DNA of 64,000 nucleotides from Mesostigma viride (taxonomy: Eukaryota > Streptophyta > Mesostigmatophyceae > Mesostigmatales > Mesostigmataceae). The DNA lies in assembly GCA_009746045.1 (NCBI GenBank), contig RPFO01001913.1, positions 1-64,000 of the forward strand, given 5' to 3'. Position 1 is the first letter of the stretch, and each line of letters starts with the position of its first letter. The position numbers were made by a program, and so were the translations under genes. The notes under the pieces are model-generated. The model saw only the letters and a list, made by a program, of their open reading frames with translations. It was not told the origin of the DNA and made no database searches. Positions 10,890 to 51,517 of this stretch are shown in pieces.

Positions 10890-11435
10890 AGACAAGTCCC
10901 TAGGACTTTGTCATTTGTGATGTACACTAGCACGCATGGTAGTCAGTATAGGGCAAGTCCCGTGGGACCTTGTGCATTTTCATATATTTACTCATGATTT
11001 TATTGAAATAATAAAAGTTTTTTGCATGCAAACATTCACGAACAATGTGCTTATCAAGCCTTGCATGGATATATAATTTAATTACAATTTGGACAAGTAC
11101 TTTGGCCTGTGCACTTAGGTAGCAGGCCCATACGCCTTAGTGTTTGGGACTTAGGCAATTTTCTCAAGTCCGGGACCGCCGAATTCAGACCCGCGCCTAT
11201 ACTGCACCGTACGACGCCAGAATATGGTACTTGCACCGTACGAATGCAGTATCACGCATCAGAATCGTATATAATGTACATTCTGAACTTGGAACGAATT
11301 GTAAGGGGGTGGCTGGCGGCCCACTTGGCAAATTGTCGAATTTTGGGGGTGGTAAACATATACAAAATGAATCAAAGGCGGCGTGCATGCGTGCAATTAA
11401 TTAATTGATCAAGCAACGAGAAGAGAAGTGACACG

Positions 11436-12435
11436 ATGAACGATAGCCCAGGTGCGATGAAGGATAGCGATATTATGAAGGATAACGTGAGGCAGGCGAA
11501 GCGGCTGCCGATCGCCGCTCTATTTCACGCTGTAGGAGATATACTCCAGGAGACAGTAGACGACATTTCGAAGAGAAACACTAGGGCCAAGGCCATCCAG
11601 GGGGGGCGGCAACACATGCCGACATCGTCTCCTCCTCCTCCTCGTCAGATGAGGATGACGAGGAGGAGGAGCGTGTTCAGACGCAGTTCGACGATGGCAA
11701 AATCGACAGGTTTACTGGAGTCAAGTTCGAAGCAGGCTCGCTTCACGTCAAGACCATGTTTTCAGATGCGACACAGGCATGGCTCCCTATGTCTAAAATC
11801 GATATTCAGTATGACGCGCGCATGCGCGATTTCCTCAAGAATTTCAGAGGGAGCCCTGGAAACGGCAATGGCAACAAGGTGACGGCCAAGATGGCGCGTG
11901 ATTCATGGCGTGAGCACGTCCGGCATGAGGAGTGTCTCCAGGGACAGGAGGTGGTCGATGTGGGCGAGGAAGCCCCTCCCATGCAATGGGAGGTTGTGGT
12001 GAAGAAGGAGGAGGGATCCACTCCCTCCTCAAAGAGGGCAATGAAGTCCCCCCGGTGGGACGACGCGTAAAGCTAACAAAGATCACGCCGAGCCCGGCGG
12101 ACAGGTCATTCGCTATCAAGAAGACCCCCGTCCCTTCCCAGAAGACTGCAGCCGGTGCTGAGGAGAAGCCTGCACCCAGTGCTGGAAAGAAGACTGCACC
12201 CGCCAGCGAGGAGGAGAAGCCTGCACCTGTCACTCCTGTGGAGGAGCCAGCAGCTGGGCAGGAGAAGCCAGCAGCTGGGCAGGGTTCAGGGAGCAAGCCT
12301 GTCCCTAGTAACGCTCAAGTTGCTGCTGGACTAGACACCCTGCAGAGGATGTTGAACCACATGGCGACTATGGGGTTCACACCCGCTCAAATCGCAGAGA
12401 GCATGGCCGCCCAGGCCGCCCAGAAGAAGACGTAG
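11436..12435 (+). CDS. Gene D, right copy: acidic and Lys/Pro-rich protein, two frame breaks
   Basis: This mirrors 2301-3300, with the same two frame breaks at G run 11600-11606 and C run 12048-12053. AATAAA signals are at 12478-12483 and 12486-12491. Because both arms share the breaks, they either predate the duplication, are a systematic homopolymer error, or are tolerated by frameshifting. The function is not recognised. Confidence 0.5.
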
Positions 12436-12713
12436 ACATTTGGTGGCTTGACAGTTCATGAAGGACAGCTGTTTTTGAATAAATGAATAAAGCAATGGAC
12501 ACTGTTTGCATTATTGAGTCATTTCATGGCATCACAATGTGTACTTGGATTTTATTATGAATAATAATGAATGGATTGCACACATGTCCATGCACCCCCA
12601 CGGGATTGTGATGTTAGGCTGGCTACTGTCACACCCTGGCCACTTGTGATGATTTTCCCGTGGATCCATGTGTCCCAGGTGCCCACCCTTGGGGTCACCT
12701 TGGGTTTTTGTAG

Positions 12714-13240
12714 CACAAGCCCTGGCACGTACACGACCTTAGCGACCACCGCGGCCCCAGCGACTCAGGACTAGACGCCCCAGCTTAGGGGATTACAGCA
12801 GCAGTAGTGTAGAATTAATAGGTAGACCGTGGCCTTGTACATGCCCGCCTACTACAGGCCCTATACCAGCTGATGCCTAGCATTTTTATTCATGTACATG
12901 TGTGCCTATGATGTGCCACACTCCAGATGATGCCTAGCTTTATTTAATTATGCTGTGCCCACGCAGAGAGCTGCTCTCTGCTGAGATGCCACGCTCTAGC
13001 TTTTGTATAGCGCTATGCTGATCTTCCCCCCCATGACAGGCCCCCCCCTAGCTGGGCATAGCTTGATAGATCATGGGGCTGCAGCCTGCAGGTGCCCTGG
13101 GGCACCCCGAGCAAGTGTCGTTTACATTCCCACCCTTGCAGGAAGTAGCCTAGAATGTATTATAGGCCATATGCCCCTTCTCAAGGGCTATGTGCTACAT
13201 ATACTCATAACGGAGTTATGGTCCGTATTAATTAATTCAT
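12714..13240 (+). mobile_element. 5'-truncated non-LTR retrotransposon tail (copy D)
   Basis: It begins with the last 20 or so codons of the ORF1-like gene seen at 52752-54336 (CACAAGCCCTGGCA...) and continues through the same 3' untranslated tail: AGAGAGCTGCTCTCTGC hairpin, GTTTACATTCCCACCCTTGC, then GGCTATGTGCTACAT. 5' truncation is typical of target-primed reverse transcription. Its first base is the first base after the palindrome. Confidence 0.7.
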
Positions 13241-13267
13241 TAATTACCCACGGGAACATGCTCATTA

Positions 13268-13525
13268 ATACACTTATTGCTTGTCAAAGGCTAGCATTAC
13301 CCCCGAAAAACGCAGGGAGGGAGGGCAAGAAAAGAAAAGAGTCCGACCATAGCGATCGAGGTGGGTTTGCTTTTGTATTTTTTGCGTGTCACGCGGCCTT
13401 GGCCTGGACGGCATTTTTTTCCACGCGAATTTTGCGTCTGAACAAATGACGCAAACTGGCGTTCTAATTTCCGGCGCCCCGGCTTACGTAAGTTTGCCCG
13501 GGCTATTAGGCCACATATTGCGTTA
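13268..13525 (+). repeat. About 257-bp dispersed repeat, inverted copy at 46906-47165
   Basis: It runs from CACTTATTGCTTG through GCAGGGAGGG, a GGGTTTGC block and a TTACGTAAG palindrome to CACATATTGCGT. The copy at 46906-47165 lies on the opposite strand with moderate divergence. No coding capacity or clear terminal repeats were seen. Confidence 0.65.
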
Positions 13526-13548
13526 TAGAAATTAATTAATGAATAAAA

Positions 13549-13690
13549 AACGTGCTCCCTTTGGGGACTCACGGAGCACCGGAGTGCTCTCAATCCCTGT
13601 ATATACACAGCAGGAAAAGGGGCAGAAACTCCCGCCCCTTTCCTTCATGCCAGAGGCATGCCACAGCAGCAATCGGATCAGCAATCGGCA
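13549..13690 (+). repeat. Short repeat family, GTGCTCCC...GGAGCACCGG and AAAAGGGGC block
   Basis: CTCCCTTTGGGGACTCACGGAGCACCGG-type sequence followed by CCCTGTATATACACAGCAG recurs at 47273-47350. The AGGAAAAGGGGC...CCTTCATGCCAGAGG block recurs at 50428-50500. Both occur beside retrotransposon tails and probably belong to them or to a shared target. Confidence 0.5.
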
Positions 13691-13827
13691 AGGTGAGCAG
13701 GACTGGTGGAGGAGCCCCCTTGTCCCGTGAATGGGGAAGGCGGTGCCAACCCAGGTGCCCTGCTCACTCGGCATATTCAAGTGTCTAGTTCATAGTCCCT
13801 CGGCATAGTCAAGTCTCAAGCTCATGT

Positions 13828-14045
13828 TCACTCGGCCTGCCCAGGCGTGGAGTTCATGTTTGCAATCACAGCGAGCCCCGCATTGATCTTGTTGCGCAGC
13901 TCCTCCGCCGTGGGCTTGGGCTCCTGCGGCTCGCTGCCACCCGCCCACACATTCACGCGGATGAGGTCGGTCTCAGGGTCGCCGTTGGAGACAAAGACCT
14001 TCACATTGGGCACGCCTTCGTCCAGGATGGCCAGGTTGATCGCCA
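13828..14045 (-). CDS. Terminal exon of an unidentified minus-strand gene
   Basis: An acceptor (polypyrimidine-rich 14046-14400, then GCATGCAG) precedes an open GC-rich exon ending in TGA at 13828. It encodes about 72 residues beginning LAINLAILDEGVPNVKVF and ending STPGQAE. Codon composition resembles real exons in the window. The upstream exon is not identified; the thioredoxin-like exon at 14845-15082 is a candidate but the phase could not be linked. Confidence 0.4.
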
Positions 14046-14844
14046 GCTGCATGCCCTCTGGTGATGATGATGAGGGGGGAGGAATGGTTGGGGTAAGGAC
14101 AGGGGTTAGGGCGGAAGTGATGGAGGATTCAGGGCGGGGGTGAGGGACGGGGATGAGGGAGGATTCGAGCGAAGGGGAGGGAGTGGGTGACCGATTGGGA
14201 GAGAGGCGGGGAATGAGGGCGGGGGTAAGGCGGGGATAAGTACATGAAGGGGGGTGGGATGATAAGGGGGAGACAAGAGGAAAGGCGGAATGAGCTAGAG
14301 AATGGAGGGCAAGGAGAGTAGGTTGCAGTTAAAAGAGGGCAGGAGGAGAAGCGTGGAGCGGTGTTATTGCGTGATACGATGAAAAGGCACGAGAGCAAGA
14401 TCCGGCCATACATAACGATATTACATTTTCCCGTCAGGTAGCCACCGCCTTGTGTGTTGGTCTGGCTTTTGCAATTGACCGAATGTATTCAAACCCGCAC
14501 AAGCACATTAGCTCAACCAGTTTGAACCCGGCAATATGCCTACTGATGGATCGTCGTTTAGCAGCCGGGCGAAAAAAGCTCGCAATGAAGCAGTAGCGGT
14601 TCACAGTGCCTTCCGTGGGATGGGGGATGCGTCCAGTAAGACAACCACGCTGACGGTGAAAAGCTAGGCCGCATTCGATGTGACATGCCAACGGCCGAGT
14701 TGAAACCGAGAAAGGACTCGGAAGTTATGTACCGATATACGAAGAAAGCTTGCTTACTTATGTCAGTCTGCACCTACCAATAAAATGATTTTGCTTTTTG
14801 AGGTGAAACAGAGCCTGCATATTCAACACAACATATCCAGGTAC

Positions 14845-15082
14845 CTTCTTCGTCGATATTGACGCCGCCAAGCTTCGGTGTTCCGGTAAAATCCTGCGCA
14901 AATTCCTGGAATATCGGGATGAACTCCTGGCATTCCTCGCACATTGGCGAGTAAAACTCAACAATCCAAGTACTGCCAGAGCATTTCACGAGCTCATCAA
15001 AGTTGCTGATGTCCAAATTTACAATTTCAGCAGCCTGGCAGCAAAAGATGCTGACGAGGATCAAAGACAACCTGATCATCAT
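14845..15082 (-). CDS. First exon of a thioredoxin/PDI-like secretory protein
   Basis: From ATG 15082 (or 15079) there is a signal peptide (MIRLSLILVSIFCCQAAE), then a thioredoxin-fold start: a strand reading WIVEFYSPMCEECQEFIP. The active-site position is C-E-E-C, not the CGHC of classic PDI or CGPC of thioredoxin. A donor-like AAG|GTACC lies at 14845/14844. The continuation was not found; the frame stays open to 14774 without the usual cis-Pro segment. It is partial, or the remaining exons lie further downstream. Confidence 0.5.
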
Positions 15083-15403
15083 TTTGCCTGGACGCACCAT
15101 TCCCTGACGCCGATATAAGGACACACCTTTCCGATGCCTATATCAAGCGTCCATTCTGCGCCGCTATGCAAGTGCCTAGTACAAAACTCGTCGTGTTTTT
15201 TTGCAACGCTTTGCAACGAGAAACTGCAGCCCTCAATGTAGAGGCACTCAGCTTCAAAAAGCACCTTTTGGGGGGCGTAGTGCTGGTTTGTATATTATGG
15301 ACCACTACCTAGTCCACTCATGACCATTGCCTCGGTCAGGCGTCATGTCGTGGCTTTCAGCACCACAGCGCCATTGCGTCACATGAATACAACTAGAGTC
15401 AGA

Positions 15404-15943
15404 CTAGAGTAATGAAATATTTTGAACGGACGCCGGACGACCAGTTGATGCAATGTTGATGCCCAAACAACTTGGCATCATGTCCGTTTGCATTCCGTCC
15501 AAAATCAGTCTCCAGGTCTCAAGAATATTACCCTGGTGAACGGAGACTGAAACCAGAGGAAACCAGTTTGACCTTGCAGGCTTGCACCGAATGCGTGGCA
15601 CAGTGGCACTCAGCGTGGCACGGTTGACCCAGGTTGACCCCGCATCCCATGTTTGCTGCAGCCCGTGGCCCACGGCCCAGTTCCACCAGCGCGTGGGTTC
15701 AATCCGCAAGCCGGCGCGGCGCTTAGCCTTGCATGTGCCATATGCCAGAATGATATCGCTGTGGTAGCGTATGTATCTTTTATTGTAAACGTCGTATGAT
15801 ACAGTACAGTAATTGCAGCGAGCGACAACGTCTTGGCACGCAAGCTTTGTGAAGTTGTTCGGAAACAACGTTGTCTCCGCAGGCGCTATGGTGCAACAGA
15901 CGCAAATTTGCAATAGCACAGGATAAAAACATGACGACGACAT
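15404..15943 (-). CDS. Hypothetical secreted protein, 179 residues
   Basis: It is open from ATG 15943 to 15404. The N-terminus (MSSSCFYPVLLQICVCCTIA) looks like a signal peptide, followed by several Cys residues and an N-F-T glycosylation site. No family is recognised. It could be an unspliced first exon with run-on intron sequence, so only the N-terminal part is credible. Confidence 0.3.
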   Translation of the reverse strand: MSSSCFYPVLLQICVCCTIAPAETTLFPNNFTKLACQDVVARCNYCTVSYDVYNKRYIRYHSDIILAYGTCKAKRRAGLRIEPTRWWNWAVGHGLQQTWDAGSTWVNRATLSATVPRIRCKPARSNWFPLVSVSVHQGNILETWRLILDGMQTDMMPSCLGINIASTGRPASVQNISLL

Positions 15944-16297
15944 GACAACACATTTAAAATAATAGGCAAGAGGGGCAAATTTCGTTGCGGGTGGCCAGGA
16001 ATGTCTCCCTTGTCGTTGTTATGATGTGTCTCATAGCATATCATGGTGGGGATAATTTACTCGCGCAGTAAATTGGGGGCTTCTGATAAATGTTAGGATC
16101 TGGCAATGCCATAGAGCTGTTTGTACACACCGTTGGTAGGTATTTTTATGGCTAAATGCATTAATTTACGTTCAGTCGATGATCGGGAAATTACGTGACC
16201 CTGGAGAATGTTGGTGAGGATAATAAATACGACTTTTACGAGCCCGTGGAGCTGAGCAGTGTTAATTAGGTCAAAGCGTTTGGCAGCTCAACTATTT

Positions 16298-46240
<29,943 letters not shown>

Positions 46241-46905
46241 ATGCACCCCAGAGCCCTGGGCGATCTGTAACTGAAAATTTGACCTGACCCACCCGGCTGC
46301 ATGGTGTGGAGGTTAAAGTGTTGACGCGTCATGTAGGTTGTAAGCCAGATCAAACCTGTGACGTGTTCATTCCTTGCTAGGGCTAGATCTTGAGTGTATA
46401 TATTCCGGAAGTCGACGCCGCCGAAGGCACTTATTTGAACGATATCAGATAACACGGTTTGAGCTACCATGGTCCGGATTCTCCCGATTTCTGGCCTGCG
46501 CTGGTTGTCTCCTTGATATCAGATAAACAGTATTCAATAACGAAATTGTAATTTTTAAAGAAGCTAGCCCAAGCGAAGATAGTTCCGCGGTATTCCCATA
46601 ATATTTGAAAAAAAATTGATATCCCAAAATATCCCCAGGGCCCCCGTGCATGGATCCCATTAATTTCGTGGTTCTCTGAACATAGTTTCTTTATAGTGAG
46701 ATGGAAGGGTAGCCGCTATAGCTAGGTTATAGGGTTCACATGAAATACCTTTTGAGGCCAGTGCGACCTGATCCGGATCAGTCGTGGCCAAAGCTTTGGC
46801 CAGTTTTTCTTGGCCAGGTGGCAGGAGCTACGTTGAGATATAAACCTGCCACTGTCTAGGTTTCTTTGTTAATGGCGTAGTGATTAACTAGATCTAGATT
46901 CTTTC
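46241..46905 (+). other. 3' flank of the WD40 gene, no gene seen
   Basis: No credible reading frame. It contains the short repeated motif GGTTGTCTCCTTGATA at about 46503-46518, inside a 29-bp match to 27708-27736. Confidence 0.5.
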
Positions 46906-47165
46906 TCTCACGCAATATGTGACCTAATAGCCCCGGCAGCCTTACGTAAGCTGCCGGCACTTAGGACGCCACATTGCGTCATTTGTTCCTGAAGACGCAA
47001 CATTTGCGTGGCGAAAAAAATGCCGTCCGGGCCAAGGCCGCAGGACACGCGAAAAAGTACAAAACCAAACCCACCTAGCTAAGGTCGGCCTCTTTTCTTT
47101 TCCCGCCCACCCTCCCTGCGTGTTTGGGGGTAAGGCTAGCCTTTAGCAAGCAATAAGTGTTCCCA
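46906..47165 (-). repeat. Inverted copy of the 257-bp dispersed repeat
   Basis: Opposite-strand homologue of 13268-13525, with a CCGGCAGC..TTACGTAAGCTGCCGG palindrome near its right end. Confidence 0.65.
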
Positions 47166-47398
47166 TGAGCATCGGCGGCCGGGATGTGGCCTGCCTTTTG
47201 TATGTGCTCCACTCATTGTTTTAACCGGTTACCCTGGAGTTCCACGGTTAATAGAATATTAATTAATTAAAACATGTGCTCCCGTTAAGGGAGTCATGGA
47301 GCACCGGGGTGCTTTTAATCCCTGTATATGCACAGCAGTAGTGTATATAGCATTATATAGCAGCCCCATTCGCCTTAGCTCCCAGCCACTACCGAGCG

Positions 47399-48083
47399 GT
47401 GGCGCTCCGGCACCAGCTATTTGCCCCGCAGCCTCTTGTTCCGGCCGGGCGGCCTTGTGGTAGCTGTGGGCAGCCGCTGGATCCCACGGGGACTCACTAC
47501 CTTGCCTGCATGGGGGGCCAACAGAATCAGAATTGGTATTTGTATTTGCACACTGTCCTCCTGACGGTGGTGCTCGCCATGGTTCGGTCGGTTTTCCCCC
47601 ACGCGAACATGCGGTCCGAGGATGCGGATGGCGCTGCCTTCTATTCCCCCAACCACTGCCGGCCTGACATCGTGGTGCTGGACTTTGAGGGGGGTGGCCG
47701 GCATCTGCTTATTGACGTTTTGGTGGCGCGGCCCTTGGCTCTTAGCCACGTGGCTGGGGCCTCCCTCACGGCAGGTTACACCGTCGGCGGACCGGGCGGA
47801 GCGGGCCAAGCTCCTGGCCTACGGCGACGTCGGGCACCATCGTGTGGTGCCCTTTGTCCTGGAGGAGTTTGAGGCCATCGGGCCCCTGACCTCCGCCTTC
47901 TTCAAGGAGTGTTGCCGGCTATGGGAGGACCGGCTGGACCTGGAGGGCCAGCGGGCCCCATGGTCGGCGCGGACCTGGACGTCATATTGGCGTCAGCGCT
48001 TGTCGGTGGCGCTGACTCGGGCCATGGCTGACATCATGCTCCGCCGTACGCGGGCTGATTTTGCGGTGCAGCAGGGCTATTAG
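47399..48083 (+). pseudogene. C-terminal fragment of a non-LTR retrotransposon protein
   Basis: One frame from 47399 carries a C-x2-C-x8-H-x3-C knuckle (CGSCGQPLDPTGTHYLAC) and then CRPDIVVLDFEGGGRHLLID, which resembles the PD-D/E core of restriction-like endonuclease domains at the C-terminus of some retrotransposons. Near 47775-47800 the frame shifts and the rest (AERAKLLAYGDVGHHRVVPF...) ends at 48083. The RT domain itself is missing. The fragment is dead unless the shift is an error. Confidence 0.65.
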
Positions 48084-48235
48084 GTTCCTCCCGTTACTAA
48101 GGCGTTTCCATTGGTCTTATCGTAGTATAGAGCTAATTGACATGGCTCTGTATATAGGTTTATAGCTGGGCGTTTGCTTTGGTTTGAGTGATTTCACTCT
48201 GCTGTAAGTAATTATATTTTTATATTATATATGGC

Positions 48236-48510
48236 AGTTTGCCTCCTACGGCAATGTGGGGCCCCACCGGGTCATCCCCTTTGTCCTTGAGGAGTTCGGG
48301 GCCATGGGCCCCAAGACAGCGGAGTTTTTCCACGAGTGCTGCCAGCGCCGTGAAGACCGCCTCGACCTCGAGGGTCAGACCGCCCCGTGGTCGGCCCGCA
48401 CGTGGTCCTCGTATTGGCGGCAGCGTCTGTCACTCGCCCTCACTCGCACCGTGGCTGATGTGTTATTCCGCCGCACCCGGGCCGACTTTGTCGCGACCCA
48501 CGCGGTCTAG
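48236..48510 (+). pseudogene. Second, shorter copy of the same retrotransposon C-terminus
   Basis: It repeats the last 90 or so residues of 47399-48083 (SYGNVGPHRVIPFVLEEFG...ARTWSSYWRQRLSLALTRT) with about 70% identity by eye. The two copies are separated by an AT-rich spacer (48084-48235). Confidence 0.65.
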
Positions 48511-49130
48511 ATTCCTTCCAGGCCTGCATGGTGGGCCGGCAGCGCTGTTGCTGCGTGTAGTTTTGTGATGTATAGTTAGTTGTACCTTGTGCCGCTGGCG
48601 TGATCCTTGGATGTCTGTGTCAGATTACTATTAATTTCTTCAGGGTTATTCTCCCTGAGTTATCGGTTTTTTCCTTATGTTGCATGCCTATCTCACCTCC
48701 GTAATCTATCATTCTCAATGAATATATAGCAGTACGGTGTAGCTTAGCCTAGCACGTGGCGCTCACGCCTACGCGCATGTGCGCCTATGATCAATGGGAC
48801 TCCCCATTAATCAATTAATTAAACTCGTGTACGTCCCGTTGGGGAGTCACGGAGCATTAACCCTGGTCAGTGGATGGATGGATGGATGGATGGATGGATG
48901 GATGGGTACACGCAATCCTACCGGTCTAAGCTAGCTACAATCTAATATCAACAACAACAAAAAAATCCTATTCTATATCTATGGTGCTCGCGACCCTAGG
49001 GGTCTTGTCTAGTGCATGCCTCCCGCGTTTGCAAACACGCTCCTTCCCCACTGCAGGGGGGTTGTTGTCCTCTATAGAGGGCCAACTGGGACCAGGATAT
49101 GACCTGGGCCCACTTATTGGCCTTGCCCCA
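48511..49130. other. Intergenic, repeat remnants only
   Basis: It has a CTCC...GGAG motif at about 48833, GGAT repeats (48876-48904), and a CCTACCGGTCTA block that recurs inverted at 54838-54860. No gene seen. Confidence 0.6.
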
Positions 49131-50090
49131 TCATCTTATCCACATCACGGAGGGGCCTAGGCCCCCCATGTCCTCTACGAGCTTCTCTTTGAAGGTGCGG
49201 GCCTTGCGGCGTCTAGCATGACGGGGCCCGGCCCACGGAACGTGAGGAGGTGCCGGCCCGGCTGCCAGGGCGGGGCGCAGCCCTGCAGAGGGGGGCCACG
49301 TGAGGTGTCTACCTGGTTGGTGCGAGCTAAGTGCCCTACTACTGCAGCAGGCGCCGCTGCTTGATGGTGCTGGTTGTCTCCTTGATAAGTGGCATGCCGA
49401 GGTACAAGTCCTCCTAATGGCGGACATGGGCAGTGTATCCTATGTACAAGGAAAATTGACCGCAGCATGTTGGTGACCGCGCCATCCAACTTGCTGGCAA
49501 GCCGGTCATCGGCGGTGAGAGTCCACGTTTCGGCCCCGTACGTCAGAACACTGGTCGAGGGAGGACCAGGACCTTAAACAGGTCCTGTTTCTCTATAGCT
49601 TGCCCAAGGGCTTGCGCCACAGGGCCCGGTATTGGCGTAAAGCGTGCCATGCAGGCGAGTGAGATCCGAAATACGGGCGGTGGTCCACATCGGCCTCGCA
49701 GCTGGGGAGTAAGCTATACCCAGCAACTTGATGCGGTCCCGATACAGGACTCGAGAGCCATCTTGAAAGTAGAAAGAGGGCCGGGCGGTGGCTTCGAGTG
49801 AGCCCAGTCGCCGGCCAGAGCCTCTGCCTTCTTGCTGACCTCAAGCCGGCCCCACCGCACGGGCCTCGATTGCTAGGCAGTCACTGGCCACGTCTGCACG
49901 TGCTCAGTGCCTCAAAGAGGGTGGTGTCGGATGCATAGATGATGTCCGCGCCAGCCGAATCTCCCGGTTTTCGCCCCACCATGCCATTAAATCGTTGGCG
50001 ACCAGGTGCACCCCTGGTTCCCTACCCACAATGCGGGCAAACCGCTTGCGCGCCTGAATCATTACGTATTCGACCATCCCCATGGATGAT
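49131..50090 (-). pseudogene. Decayed reverse transcriptase of a second non-LTR lineage
   Basis: Read on the minus strand in shifting frames: DLMAWWGENRE, then GADIIYASDTTLFEAL (the Y-A-x-D RT catalytic box, with S before D), then YRDRIKLLGIAYSP, and VLTYGAETWTLTADDRLASK, the stretch that follows the palm in many LINE RTs. A trailing GHLARTNQ-like and TFKEKLVEDMGGLG region matches the usual end. Several stops and frame changes make it non-functional. Confidence 0.65.
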
Positions 50091-50099
50091 GCGTTAAGA

Positions 50100-50395
50100 A
50101 TTTAGCCAAGCTCTGCCTACGCAGAGAGCTACTCTCTGCTGAGAAGCCATGCCCTTAGTAGCCCTTGTTTAGCCATGATGATCTTCCACCCTATGGATCC
50201 GCACCTTATAGTTAGGTGCTGGAATACATAGTGGTGCAGGTGCACTCAGGGTGCACCCAGAGCAGGTGTAGTTTACACCCTACCCTTGCAGTAAGTAGAC
50301 CAGAAAGTATCACAAGCCATCATATCAAGGAGACAACCATAATATGCCCCTTCTCAGGGATATGTGCTACATGTACTCCCAACGGAGATATGTTA
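50100..50395 (+). mobile_element. Retrotransposon 3' tail, truncated copy
   Basis: It matches the ORF1-type element tail (AGAGAGCTACTCTCTGC hairpin to GATATGTGCTACAT). Relative to other copies it has about 20 extra bases at 50312-50335 containing TATCAAGGAGACAACC. Confidence 0.6.
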
Positions 50396-50887
50396 CCATT
50401 TAATTTAATTTTTAATATGCACAGATGCAGGAAAAGGGGCAAAACCCCCGGCCCCTTTCCTTCATGCCAGAGGCATGCCACAGCAGCAATCGGATAAACG
50501 ATCCGGCAAATTCTGTGGGTACAATAAGACCCGCATGAGCATAGCAATGATGATCGACAAGGAGAGCGTGGGCAAGCAAGCTGAGCGAGGCGATGGACTG
50601 TAGCATGACTGGCTGTGCTATATTGCTAAGCTATAAAATGGTATGGCGCGGGTAATGTCGACTGTGCATTAGCGTTGCACGTGGCAGAAGGTGTCCAGGT
50701 ATACGATGATCGAGGCTAGGCATACATGGTGTTTTATCAAGCTAGGAGACAACCAGTTTTATAATTTCTTTTAATTTCCGTGTCTCCCCAACGGGCCGGG
50801 GCACGAGTTTGATGATTTTTTTATTTTTTTATTCATATTAATTTTATTTATTTATTGACTAGACCCCTTCTGCTCCGGTTCCGACCT

Positions 50888-50995
50888 AAATTAAAAATTA
50901 AAAATTAAAAATTAAAAATTAAAAATTAAAAATTAAAAATTAAATATTAAAAATTAAAAATTAAAAATTAAAAATTAAAAATTAAAAATTAAATT
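50888..50995. repeat. AAATTAA-type pentamer/heptamer array
   Basis: Repeated TTAAAAA units flank a retrotransposon tail end. Confidence 0.9.
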
Positions 50996-51517
50996 ATACC
51001 ATGCCTCCGTTGGGAGATCATGTAGCACATATTCCTTGCCACGAGCCACGAGCCACGAGGTAGTACCATAGCCATTGAATTGAATTGAATTGTAACATAA
51101 CTCCGTTGGGAGTATATGTAGCACATAGCCCTTGAGAGGGGGCATATGGCCTATCATACATCCTAAGCTACTTCCTGCAAGGGTGGGGATGTAAAGGACC
51201 CTTGCTCTAGGTGCACCAGGGCACTTGCATCCCCATGATCTTCAAGCTATGCCCAGCGAAGGGGGAGCCTGTCATGGGGGGGAAGATCAGCAGAGCTATA
51301 CAAAAAGGCTAGGGCATGGCGTCTCAGCAGAGAGTTACTCCCTGCATGGGCACAACATAGCTAAATAAAGCTAGGCATCATCTGGAGTGTGGCACATCAT
51401 AGGCACACATGTACATGATTAAATAAAGCGTGTGGCTTAGCTAGGATAGTGCCTCTAGGAGGCGTACATGTACATGGCCACGGTCTATCTATTCTACACT
51501 ACTACTGCTGTATTCCC
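50996..51517 (-). mobile_element. 3' tail of ORF1-like element copy C
   Basis: Minus-strand tail following the stop at 51518; it contains the same hairpin and GTGCTACAT...ACTCCCAACGGAGTTATG end seen in the other copies. A second CTCCGTTGGGAG motif is at 51006. Confidence 0.65.

Larger units (their letters stand above)
2023..12713. repeat. 10.7-kb zero-spacer inverted repeat (palindrome) carrying three genes per arm
   Basis: Left arm 2023-7368 and right arm 7369-12713 are reverse complements. Near the centre, paired positions sum to 14737; outside a one-base indel near 4554/10181 they sum to 14736. Predicted proteins of both arms are identical apart from two differences I found: a C7/C6 homopolymer (4552-4558 region versus 10179-10184) and a SNP at 2224/12512. 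The centre is TTACGGGC|GCCCGTAA with no spacer. Homology ends at TTTTGTAG on both sides; the left flank runs into the gene A spacer and the right flank into a retrotransposon tail. Confidence 0.95.

Noticed and set aside
2023-12713. Treating the palindrome as certain assembly artefact
   Set aside because: The arms differ at one homopolymer and one SNP and have different outer flanks, so a real duplication remains possible; equally it is not proven.
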